DNA from: Paraspadella gotoi
Taxonomy: Eukaryota > Chaetognatha
Assembly: GCA_051294375.1 (NCBI GenBank)
Contig: CM119266.1
Coordinates: 27,229,596 to 27,293,595 of the forward strand
Direction of reading: 5' to 3'
Length of the DNA stretch: 64,000 bases
The stretch's first letter is position 1. Every line of letters starts with the position of its first letter. Positions 45,401-56,272 of the stretch are shown one piece after another. Both the position numbers and the translations under genes were made by a program. Below the pieces are notes generated by a model that did not search any database, was not told the origin of the DNA, and saw nothing but the letters and a program-made list of their open reading frames with translations.

Positions 45401-46198
45401 TAAGTAAAAAATTTTAAGAAAGCAATATATATATATTTAAAGAATATAGATTAAATGGTAAATCTTTCATAAAATATAAAAATAAAAAATAAAAAATAGT
45501 GAAACAAGTAATTTGAAAATTTTCATATCAATAATTACTGTCTCATCAAATGGATAATTTGTAATTTGTACTATTAGTATATATTAGAATAAGTTATTCT
45601 ATAATACTCCGAACAAGGCTGAAATTTTTTTGTTACATGATATAAAACGCTAGCATGAAGAAAAAGTTAGTTTTGTGGTATGACGAGGAAATGATATTTG
45701 TACTAGAATTATGGAGGGAGAATTTTTCAGGTTGAGTCGAGGAATGAAATAATCTGGATCCGATGAGTGAGAAAGAGCAAAAAAAGGTAATATTTACTAA
45801 TTGTCGAAGTCCGGAAAAGAACGACTTTCAGATACATTGAAATAAAATATTGTAAAGTGGTAAAGCGGGGTTTTCAAGAGAAGGGGAATGCAAAGAAAAT
45901 AATCCCAAAAGGTAGGCAATGAGAAAGGAGGTGGATTAAAAGAGAAGAAAAAGGGAGCAGCGCCTCTCGCGGATGTCCTCGTCATTATCATAATGGGAAA
46001 AGAAAACATATGAACACGAGTCCGAGGGAAAAAAGGGAAATCCGTTGAGGGCAGGGAGAAAAGGGAGGAAGAAGAAAATTCCTGAAAAAGATATGATGGG
46101 AGAAAAGAAAATAATGGAGGAAAAAAAAATCGCTCGCTGCGATCGGGGAAAGTGAAAAGGAAATTGCAGAATGAGGAAGAAATGTGTAAGTTATAAGG

Positions 46199-46430
46199 CC
46201 CATTGGGTTGGGCATCTCACTGTTGGCTTTGGGGGCTTCCGACCCTCAGTGACGCATCCAGTCACTGGCGGGGTTACCCTAGGACGGTCTCGCTCTGCCA
46301 ACGCAAAGGGAAGTCGTTAGGACTGGATGGAACACAACGCCTGGGATGGTGTGTTCCCCCTATGAGTCACTGGTATTGGCCGAAAGATCGTGGACGTGAG
46401 GTCGTGTGAATATACCACCACAAAGTAAAT
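46199..46430 (-). repeat. Module C copy
   Basis: Reverse complement of about 5258-5490, with shared CTCACTGTTGGCTTTGGGGG and GGTTACCCTAGGACG blocks. Confidence 0.65.
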
Positions 46431-47240
46431 GAAGGTCGGGGCAGTGAGGAAAGGAGAAAATGCATTAATGCAATCGGTGAAATAGTTTTTTTAGGAAAAC
46501 CAAAGGAGAGGACAAAAAGGGAGGAAGATATGATCAAATGTCGTGGGGTTGGACTCGTTGTGAGAAAGTGATTAATTGAGGTGATACCGTTGGACTCACG
46601 ATAAATACTGTTGTGTTTCTTTTTAAAAAAATAATATTTCGAAGATAAAAAAGTGATAAAAAAATGAAGAATAACTTAAGGCTCCGGTAGGACGTTGGAA
46701 GCTGTTCGATAAAGTATTTTTTCAGACATACATTTGTCAAAGATGGAAGTGAATGGATAGAATTATATATATATATATAATATATTTATTATATGATATG
46801 TATAAAATTGTATATTGTATAATATCTAATTAATATATTATTCATCAACCGATTTGACATCTCAGTTGGTCGGAGAGCGTTTGTCTATTTTTAAGTGTCT
46901 GGAAACCCAGGACGCCCTTTTTAATTTTTCTTAACTAATTATTTTTTTATTTAATTTACTACGTATAATTGCGGCCGCTCCGACGCCGCAGCGGCTCAAA
47001 ATGTAACTCGCGAATAACGAGCGAAATAAAGAAAAAACTGAAGAATGAAGAAAGAAGTAAACCGTAGAGAGGAAGAAAAAGGGAAGAAAGAAATAATGAT
47101 TTACGTGGGACGCGCGAGCGCGCGAAAATCTGAATGCGAAATCTCATGAATTATGATTGAATAAAATAACAAAAGGAAGACGAGGCGATGAATTATTCAT
47201 CCGCCCAGATGACAGCAACGACAAAATAAACAGTCCGGGG

Positions 47241-47279
<39 letters not shown>

Positions 47280-47480
47280 GGGGGTGGGTTATGTTTATTT
47301 GGCCGATGCGCATATCTCGACGACATCCCCAGTCAATATCCGGCAAGACGTAGATGGCAGATAAACAGAAATTTCGGAGATGGCAAACTGAGACGGCGGG
47401 AACGGCACGCCGTAGCAATGATGCCATTGCTGACGCGCAACTGCAAATGAACTCGTCACGGAATAAACTTTCTAAACATT

Positions 47481-47678
47481 ATGGTGGACTAAAATCCACC
47501 AACCGTTCATCAGCGCCATTGGTGCTGGAGGCAAGTCATTCGCCTCCAACCCAAAGGTCCGGGGTTCTAACCCGTGGCCGCCTAGCAGTTAAGAGGGACG
47601 GGGCGTTAACCCGCTGTAACATGGTGTTACAGCCTGATCCGAAGCTCAGGACTGCTTATAGGTTCTGTCATTAACACA
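47481..47678 (+). repeat. Module A copy
   Basis: Nearly full-length, from the ATGGTGGACT hairpin to GGTTCTGTCATTAACAC. Unlike most copies it is not joined to other modules. Confidence 0.7.
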
Positions 47679-49274
47679 TATCAATAATTACTGTCGCTTC
47701 AATATTTTAGTATTAACTATTAATAGTTGTTCACTCTAGTTTAATTTGGTCAAATATTTGAATTTATAGCAGTCACACCAGTGTGACATCAGGGTAACAA
47801 AAGCGTGGAATCAAATGTCAGCTGCATGTCTAAGATTTCAACAACAAAGGGCGAGGTCTTAACCTCGAGGAAAAACGTTACTATTTCTTTTTCGGCTCAA
47901 ACGCGATGATAATGAATAATTAGGAAAATTTAAATGGATATAAATATGAACAATAAGATATAAATGGCCAAAACTACGACTAGGAGTGTTTATTTTCTTA
48001 TTGAGTTATTCTTTTGCGAGTTGTGATCGAATACAAATGAAGAGAAAGAGAAAGAGAGATAAATCGTTTGGGTTTCGCGACCCCCGATTGTTTTCTCCTT
48101 GTCGCGAAGATCTGTCGAGACGTCGACCTTACTGCCTCTGTCGCTCTCTGTCTTTCTTTTTTTTCCCCCCTTCTTTTCTTTTCTTTATTTTCCCCCCTCT
48201 CTCTCTCTCTCCCCCATCGACCCCAAGAAAAGCTTGATCCCGCACGACCCTTGAAAACAGATTCGGACAATCATCCTTTGCATATTTTACACTCAACGTT
48301 CATTCAGTCTCACCATAACTTACCTATCTCTCTCTCTCTCTCTCTCTCGTAGGCAAATTACGGATCAAAAGACGAATCAAAAGGCAAGAAGACTGGTGTA
48401 CTTAATGGCGTCTAAAATTAGCCCCACACAAGTCAAATTTAATAATTTTCAGCCGTCTACAAAGCCACCTGAGGGCAGACGTCAGCTTGAGTCTCCTAGG
48501 CACAACGGTGGAGGTGGTCGACAAGGTAAAATTTCTGGGGGTAACGCTGGATCAAAAATTATTAGTCTGCTACATTTTATGTCTACTAGGCCGGATCGAG
48601 TTCAGAGTTAGGCCTTGCCTGTCTGGGATTCCTGTACTTTCCATGTACTTAAATAAGTATATAAAGTTATTTTTATCTAAATGTAAAGTGCATTATTGAA
48701 TATTTACGTTTTAAAATTTTACCGCACTATAATATGCAAATGAGATTAAAGGACAAATGATTTCTCAATATAAATTAAAAATATTGGCAAATAAATTAAA
48801 ATCTGCACCGTTTTATCTCAACAGTAATATTTATATTTAAAATTTATATTTTTTTTGGAAAGGATATAAATAAAACTGAAAGATTTTGTAACCTCGCGTC
48901 CGGTCATTTTTCCCTGGTCTTTTTTCACCATTCTCGTAGCTTTCTTTTAGCCGAAAACCTCGTCACTTGTTATTCGATCATAATTGTTTCTCTGGAAAAG
49001 ATCGGACATATAGAACCGTAGTTTTTACGGAATCAAGGATTTTCTACACCAATTTATTGTACTTCATCAGTTTCGCCATTCATTTATTCTTTACAATAAA
49101 TAAACTTATTCACGAATTTCGCGTTTAACCTCAAATTATTTTTTTTACTTTTTCAAAGGCTTACAAAAAAAAGGTTTTATATATATTTTGCTAATCAAAT
49201 AATTTTTTTTCTCCTGTCAAAAGATCTTACAAGTTAAGAAAAAATAAATTTCGATTTGGGAATCAGATCGACAA

Positions 49275-49498
49275 TTATTCAATTCCCTTTGCAATTTCAT
49301 CGCCAAGAAATAGAAAATCTTTCAGGAGAAAAAAGGTTGGCTTCACGACACCGCTGATTTTCTCCTGAGCCATCTGCTTCGTCATCTCCATCGTCATTTC
49401 CATCGTCATCACTTCCAACTTCATCGCCAACTTCAACACCATTTCCTTCGCCGGATCTATCATCGGCTCGACGACCGATTCCGTCGCCAAGGACGTCT
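49275..49498 (-). CDS. Candidate terminal exon with Met/Lys/Glu-rich amphipathic repeats
   Basis: On the minus strand a T-rich tract ending GAACTCAG is followed by 2 nt and then 74 codons including the TAA stop. The peptide starts TSLATESVVEPMIDPAKE, runs through imperfect Met-Thr-Met-Glu repeats, and ends with EKISGVVKPTFFLLKDF and a short acidic end. The middle comes from an imperfect 9-15-bp repeat visible as CATCGTCAT on the plus strand. A second frame is also open and gives a Gly/Asp-rich peptide, so the frame is not certain. There is no in-frame ATG, which fits an exon that follows an intron. No family recognised. Confidence 0.3.
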
Positions 49499-49529
49499 CT
49501 GAGTTCAATGAAAAATAAATTCAATCAAC

Positions 49530-51400
49530 AACCAAAGAACATTGTATGCATTATCTGCGAAGAAAACCACTTGACATCTTCCTACTCCCACTTTCGTAGA
49601 AGTGAATTAATGTTATTAAAATTTTAGCACAGATCTGGGAAGACTTTATTTATAAAACTTTTTGCTGAGGTTGAATCGATGTTTTACCAAAAATGGTTCT
49701 ATTTTTATTCGTTTTTATGACCCAATCAAGATCGTCAGTCTGAAATTTGTTTCTACGAATTTCTCAACCCTGTTTTTTACTCTTTTCTCTCATTAAACAT
49801 ACATTTTGTAACTCATTGACTCATTTTTTGATGGGGAACGCTTGAACGTTAGATAGAATAATTCTTCAGAAGAGAGAGAGGGAGAAAGAAAGGGTGAAAG
49901 AAGTCGATTGTATGTCCGTACAACCTTTGTTACGGTCAGGGGCTTTACACTGCAAAGTCTCAAAATGGAATTGGAAAAAAGTTATTTCCAAAGGTTAGCA
50001 TTGTTGACATTTCTTTTTCTGACTGATGTTTACAATATAGAATTAGCAAAATCCTAATGGAATTAAACATATAAAAGGGTTGGCAATAAATTTATATTAC
50101 TTTTTAAATATTTTTTTAATTGCTGCCAAATAGGGCATTTTAATAATAAATATTAAAAACAATCATTTTTTTAAAAATTATCTCAAAATTAAAACATAAT
50201 TTTATGATAAAAATAAATAGAGGCAAAGTTTTTATTAAAAAATAAAAAAATTAATTTTAATATAATTGTAAAAGTTTATATTAGTCTGCTTTAACACGAG
50301 ATGCCATAAGGAAAAAAACTTTGATGTGAAAAAGCTTTGAAATTAACGTTGGGTAAGTTATCACAACTGCTTTTTCTTTATTTTTAAAAGATTGTTTTTC
50401 TATATAGTTTCCCTACTTATTTTAATTTTATTTAGGTTGAAAATGATTGACACCTATCCCTACAGATATTTGATGCTGAATTTTTTCAGATCATTTCATA
50501 TTATAAATATAATAAGTCAGAGACTCTTCTTGATAAAAATAAATTTATTCTCGTCAGATGTTTTGTAACAATCAACTTCGACCTCCTATAAATTTCTGAC
50601 GCTTTAATCGATTTTAAGGGGACCTGGACCAATCGCTTTATCTTTCAATAAGCTTTGTTTTATGTTTCTATATTGCAGTGAAATTCATCCATCCAATATA
50701 ATTTTTTCGGTGTAAAAGAAGCGTTCTTTTTTTGCGCCGCAGTGTATTTATTTCTTTCACACGCTTATTCTCTTTGATATTGTTCATAAATCTTAATGTA
50801 GTGCTTTAAATACATACAATTTCCATTGCTTAACTGAAAAACAATTTTTTATTAATATTAAGTAAAACTAAAACCAAAACTAAAATTCGATGGTCACGTA
50901 ACCAATTTCCACCAATCATAGATCGCAATTGAAGATTCTTTTAAAAATTGTAAAATCTGCAGTAGATCCTGAATATTTTTTGGGAAATTTTTATTATCAA
51001 ATCAAATAAAACTACATTAGGTAAAGGAATCACCGACTGGCAACATATTTTGAAAAATTATATATGCATATGATCCGCCCTAATGTCTACCGTAATCATT
51101 AATTATGAAACGAAAGAACTCATCGAATATCCAGATATCGCCGATTTAGTATCTGCTTGTACTAGTTTGTGTCATAGGATTATGATTAACAGGTTATACG
51201 CTACGTACTAATGTTCAAACATTTAATATTTAAATCATAACAATACAATTGATTTGGACAATATGTTAGAACCAAGATAAAAAGAGATCTTTTAAAATAA
51301 ATTAAGAAAATCCTTTAAAATAAATTATACTTTATAGGCGCAAGCATGAAAGTTTATATGTCCCCCAGGAACGGTCTATTCTCTTCTTCCTAAATCCCGA
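49530..51400. other. AT-rich DNA, no gene seen
   Basis: Homopolymer-rich, a short GA tract near 49872; no repeat relationship to other parts of the window recognised. Confidence 0.45.
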
Positions 51401-51619
51401 GTCGCGCTTGTGTGTTCACTTGTGTGATCACTCAGTTCGAAGGCCCATTTCGACATCAAGATGAGAGTCGATCAGCCTTTAAAGGAGACCACGTATTAGA
51501 GAAGAAATTCGTCGGAGTTTGTGTTCGTCGTAATTGTTATGTTCGTCTCTCAATTGGGACCCAGTTCAGAACGCCGAGTACAGTCTTGTATGTTCTCGCA
51601 GCACCACCAATCCCCTAAA

Positions 51620-51998
51620 TCACACACTTCCCTACCCACTCACAAAATTTCATTCCAATCCATCCATCCAATCACGAGTAATTTGCTAAGGTGGGACGAA
51701 CGGACAGACGGACATCGTTTTTTTTTTTTGCATAATTTATCAAAGTTTGATTTTATTTTTGCAACGAATTTTATTTTACAAGAGCAGACATGTTTCGGCT
51801 CACAATACGAGCCTTCATCAGCGCATATGAGTTTGTTAATCTCTCAAACAACGAAAAAAAAAGGAAAATTACCATAATTTATCATAATTCGATGTTCTGA
51901 CATGATATAAGCGAATGCCCGACAAGATTGAGGGGGCGGACCGACGGACCGACAAAGTGAATTATAGAGCCGGGATCTGCTGAAAGCAGATCCGACTA
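51620..51998 (+). repeat. Partial copy of the 33.2-kb repeat, interrupted by a retroelement fragment
   Basis: Shares CATCCATCCAATCACGAGTA, GATGTTCTGACATGATATAA and the terminal hairpin with 33770-33982. About 51755-51860 is foreign and contains the hammerhead motif. Confidence 0.6.
51779..51836 (-). ncRNA. Hammerhead ribozyme motif of the Penelope-like element type
   Basis: Read on the minus strand: CTGATGA (51815-51821), helix II AGGCTC/GAGCC with a short loop, GAAA (51793-51796), a minimal helix III made by the self-complementary ACATGT, and the GTC cleavage triplet (51787-51789). Helix I can form as GCG/TGC plus an outer ACAA/TTGT pair, with an internal loop between them, as natural hammerheads have. 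Minimal helix III hammerheads are known from Penelope-like retroelements and are thought to act as dimers. The motif lies in a dispersed-repeat cluster. Confidence 0.72.
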
Positions 51999-52284
51999 AA
52001 AAGCAAGCGTTTTGTATTTTTTTATCGTAAATATTTTTTAAAATAATTTTTAGATTTTTGCCAAATATGAAAATATGCAAAATTACCAGTTTTACTTTTT
52101 TCATATCTTTTAATGACGCCCATGTACGAGATCATAATACGGAACGAAAAAAATGCAGGTGATGTCCGCAAATTATCTAAATAAACCGACTTACATTCAG
52201 AAGAAAAATAAAAATCAAAGAAAATAAAAAAAAATATAAAAAAATATATTGAAGAGATAGTAATTATTTTATGTTGTTAGTGGA

Positions 52285-52425
52285 CAGACCGTTCAATATA
52301 AGCATCCTGAGCTTCGGATCAGCTGATACACCGTGCTACAGCGGGTTAGGCGCCCGTCCCTCTCTAACTGCGAGCGACCACCGGCGCTAGAACCCAGGAC
52401 CTTTGGGTTGGACGAGCGAATTTCA
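52285..52425 (-). repeat. Decayed module A copy
   Basis: Recognised by TGAGCTTCGGATCAGC, GGCGCCCGTCCCTCTCTAAC and CCGGCGCTAGAACCCAGGAC; the hairpin end is missing. Confidence 0.6.
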
Positions 52426-52429
52426 ATGA

Positions 52430-53640
52430 TTAGAATTCATTTCAAAAAGTTACAATATTCATCATGTTAACCTAATGTCTCCTGGGCAATCTCCTAAAAG
52501 TTTAAAATTTCTTGCCCCTTTTATACTTATTTGAAAATTAAATAGACAATTAAAAACGACTTTTACTTTTGAGAATACTAACCAATAATTGGATCAGAAA
52601 GGTCTCGTCCAATCAGAATAAAGAACCAAATATTAACCAATGAAATCATGGAATAGAGGACGAGTTTGAGATTTAAAGCTACTAACGTTATTGGTATTCT
52701 ATATAAAACCGAATATTAATTTCGAAAATTAATTTATTATTTATAAACTATTTAACATAACATAACTTTCGATAGAACTGTTGGGGATTCGAATCTTTCA
52801 ATACTTTACCCCGAACAAACTGACATTGACTATGCTATTCAAGCCTATTCTATTTAAGGTTCATTACTACTTTTTCTTCTTTAATCCTCCTCACCTTAAC
52901 GGGTTTTTAATCCTAAATGATGCAAGTTGAAAAAAAATTATTAGTGCCACAGTAACAGTTCAGCTTAAGCCCTTGAAAGCGATTTACATGTATTGGCGCA
53001 GCTACTGGTTCTTCGAGTAACCGAAACTAACCATCGCTCTCCACCTTATTTTCCTCTTTTTATCTCTACTTCTCTCTCTCTCTTCTTCCCCTGTCTTTTC
53101 GTCAATTAATGACTGCTGTATAGCGATGAAAGGCTGACAGAATAATAAAAGTTAACGAAAAAAAACATGTTATCACATCCCTGACTCAACCTCTAACTCG
53201 TTCCACATCCCTGTTTCTTCCTTAACCCGTCCATAACGAAAAGCTTTAACAACGACAACTCTTAAAATAAAAGGAAAACCACTCAAGTTTCCACCAAAAT
53301 ACCAATGCGCAAGAAAAATCCATGGGTTCTCCCCTCCTTGCGCTTACCCAGATGCCACCTTCCTCACGAGCTCACGACCTCTTCCTTTCGTTTGATGAGG
53401 TTTCGTCGAGGTTTCACTTAAACCTATCGATATCAGATAATCAATTCATTTTCGTGTCACTATGTCGATAATTTGAAATATCATCGCAAACTTACGTTAA
53501 AATTTCGTAATGTACATACAAACCCATCAATTTTAAATATTTGGATATCAAAAAGATCACCCAAAGACTCCTGAATCGTTTTAGGAATATAATAATAATA
53601 TGATATAATATAATATATAATAATATAATACATTGCCTCT
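52430..53640. other. AT-rich DNA, no confident gene
   Basis: A strong donor (CATCTGG|GTAAGC, minus strand, about 53354) follows about 30 open codons, but no acceptor is clear. An AT microsatellite occupies 53585-53632. Confidence 0.35.
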
Positions 53641-53800
53641 CTCTCCTCCCTCCCCCCCTCTGACGTCTAACCGAGAATCGAACCCATACAATCGTTTTTC
53701 CCCTGTTGTCGTTTGGTGTAAACAAAAGACGAGGTTTTAACCGAAAATCGATACTTTCGATCGGGAAGAAAACGAGAGAGAGAGTGAGAGAGAGAGAGAT

Positions 53801-53840
<40 letters not shown>

Positions 53841-53845
<5 letters not shown>

Positions 53846-53952
53846 CTACTTTTGGCACAAAGCAACAAACGATACGGAAAAAACTAACAACAACGACGGC
53901 AATTGTTTTTCAGTTAGAACTTCGTATTTTCGAAGTTGTTTTTTTTCCCCAT
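53841..53952. repeat. Dispersed segment shared inverted with 63503-63605
   Basis: About 100 bp with the hairpin AACTTCGTATTTTCGAAGTT at one end and a microsatellite at the other ((GA)n here, CT-rich at 63.6 kb). Confidence 0.8.
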
Positions 53953-54004
53953 AAACACCTACCAAAGAAAAAAATTCACGAGAGGCCGGAAGCGGGAATT
54001 TTGA

Positions 54005-54355
54005 ACCAAGTTAGTCTGTTTTGTGCTTGTGTGGTTGTTGTTGTTGGCCTTTGTTGTTGTATTGTTTGACCTCGTTGAACTCCGCGACACAACCTGCTTT
54101 CGCCCTTCGTGCAGTGCAACGACGATCGATGGTTACCGAGGGCTGTGCCAGCGGCCGCATCGGCTGAAAGCGGCGGAAGCGGCGGCTACCGGCGAGGCAG
54201 GGCAGCGGTGGTCCAGCGGCAGCGGCTGGTGCATGCGGCAGCGGCAGCCTTCAGGCGCCCGGAAGAAAAAATCCCAGAGGCTGTTTTGTTCAACTCCACC
54301 GTTCAAGGAGACGAAGGAAGACGATGGAAATGACGTACGACGACGACGACAGTGA
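54005..54355 (+). CDS. Candidate exon: membrane segment plus Arg/Ala-rich tail
   Basis: There are 116 open codons with no ATG, so it would be an internal or terminal exon. It begins with about 17 hydrophobic residues (Leu/Val/Phe, a possible membrane helix or signal anchor), continues as DLVELRDTTCFRPSC, and ends Arg- and Lys-rich at a TGA after a GAC repeat. The DNA is GC-rich with GCGGC repeats and has few stops in any frame, so openness alone is weak evidence. No clear pyrimidine-rich acceptor precedes it. Confidence 0.22.
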   Translation, partial: TKLVCFVLVWLLLLAFVVVLFDLVELRDTTCFRPSCSATTIDGYRGLCQRPHRLKAAEAAATGEAGQRWSSGSGWCMRQRQPSGARKKKSQRLFCSTPPFKETKEDDGNDVRRRRQ

Positions 54356-55159
54356 TAGCACTATGGGAAATTACAGGTGCTTAGGAGAGCACGCAGATGC
54401 GACGAGAAGAACGGGACGCACTATCACACGTACGACCGGAACTTTATAAGATATATATACTTTCATCCGGCGAGTAACACGTTGGCGGAGGATGCAGTTA
54501 GGGAAGATTGAAAATCTGAAATTAAAATGGGCGATGCCGAGAAAGGAGGAATAAGAATAGAAAAAAAAAGAAAAAGAAAAAGAGAAATAGAAGCTCGGAG
54601 GAAGTCAACAAGTCAAGATTAGTCTGGATTTATGATTGGTCGACTTGGGACACATTCTTTCTTTCTTTCTTTTCTTTCTGTAAAGAATGCGCAGATGAGT
54701 GTTTAACAGAAAGGTGACTCGTGGGGGAGAAAAATTGCAGATGTTAAAAAGGCGAGAGGCAAAATAGGGTGAGCTAAAATTTCTGAATTTCACCATTTAG
54801 TTTATATGGATAAATAAATATGTTGTGGTCTCGCTTTGCCCAACGCGATCTCATAGAGAGATAGAGATGGACACTACCGCCTGGATATGTTTCCCATAAG
54901 AGCCAAAGGATTTGGCTGACGATGTGGCGTGAGGCGGTTGTGAATATAATCGCACAGTGTCACCGGACCAAGAACATGCACTCAGGTTCCTCAAGCCTGA
55001 GAGGTGTCTGACAGACTGTCACCGATAGTGGAAGAGAGATGAGAGCTGCGAGTTGTAGAAGAGATACGGAGATATTGATAGATAGATACGATAGGCGTTT
55101 TGCGTAGTACCGAAGAAGAGAAGGCGTTGTCGTAGCGTACCCATAGATACAGATATAAT

Positions 55160-55925
55160 GTCGGGCTCAACTTAATGGCAACGGGAAGGATAGCCTGTGA
55201 TACCGGGGCGCGGTATCTTCACCAACTGGCGTAGGGGCTGCGGACCCTCAGTGACGCGCCTCCTGTCACTGGCATGTTTATGACCGGCACCGTCACATTT
55301 AAGCCAGAACCTAAGAGGGACCCAGGGTTGAAGCCCGGGACGCACGTTGGAATGAGATGATTTAGCATAACTCAGCACATTGAGAACGAGGCCTGAGGAC
55401 GGAGACAGCAGTGAGGCATATTAAGTCTTGCTGCCAAAGACCACTCAGAAATATATACAGGGGCTCTCAATCCTGAGGAGATGTGAGAGAAGGTTATATA
55501 TATATTAGAAATAGTGAGCGAGCGGGCCGAGGAGCGGCGAAGTCTGGAGCGTATACAAGATAGGGCATAGCGTGATATGCATACCCTAAGCGACGTAAGC
55601 TAGAGATAGAGAGTCGGTATACGTGTTAGCTAGGTAGGTGCTCACCACTTAATGGCATACGGGAGGATAGCTGTGATACCGCGGGGCGCGGGGTATCTCA
55701 CCAACTGGCGGTAGGGGCTTGCGGACGCCTCTAGTGACCGCCCTCCTGTCACTGGCATGTTTAACGGCACCGTCACATTTAAAGCCAGAAACGGGATACC
55801 CAGGTGATTGAACTCGGGACGCACGGAATGGAATGAGATGATTAGCCTGCTTCATGCCATTGAACGGAGGCTGAGGACGGAACAGCACAAAGTGAGGCAT
55901 CTTTAAGTCTTGCTGGCCATCAAGT
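55160..55925 (-). repeat. Direct pair of a tRNA-like repeat, about 280 bp each
   Basis: Copies at about 55160-55440 and 55632-55925 share CACCAACTGGCG..AGGGGCT, CTCCTGTCACTGGCATGTTT, CACCGTCACATTTAA, a tRNA-like GGGTTGAAGCCCGGGAC (TGATTGAACTCGGGAC in copy 2) and AAGTCTTGCTGGC ends. The region between and before them (54830-55630) contains distant module C similarity and degenerate AGATA repeats. Confidence 0.6.
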
Positions 55926-56241
55926 GTATTATATTTCTCATCTTTGATATTAATTTGTGAGCTTAGTGTGTATTGATTTTTTTTTTCTTATTTTTGTTTT
56001 CTTTTTTCATTTTTTAGCCTTCATTTTGTGTTTTCTTTCTCTTTTTTTCTTTTTTTTTCTATAAAAAAAAATTCTCCTTTTTTTTATTTTTGGTCAACCC
56101 TATCTTAGTTTTTTTTTCTACTCTTCTCTTCGATGTGACGTCTCAATAGATAGAAGAAACAAAAATGGCGATCAGTGTGAGAAGACGACGATCTCTCTCT
56201 CCCTCCTCTCTCTTCTTTCTCTCCTCTCTCTCTCTTCATTC

Positions 56242-56272
<31 letters not shown>

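Noticed and set aside
47330-47440. Minus-strand stretch after a TTCATTTGCAG acceptor, open in two frames to a stop next to AATAAA
   Set aside because: No decision between frames is possible and the stop would overlap the poly(A) signal; not strong enough to list.
51421-51500. TCAGTT initiator-like sequence upstream of an ATG at 51461
   Set aside because: No downstream promoter element at the required spacing, and the frame stops after 12 codons.
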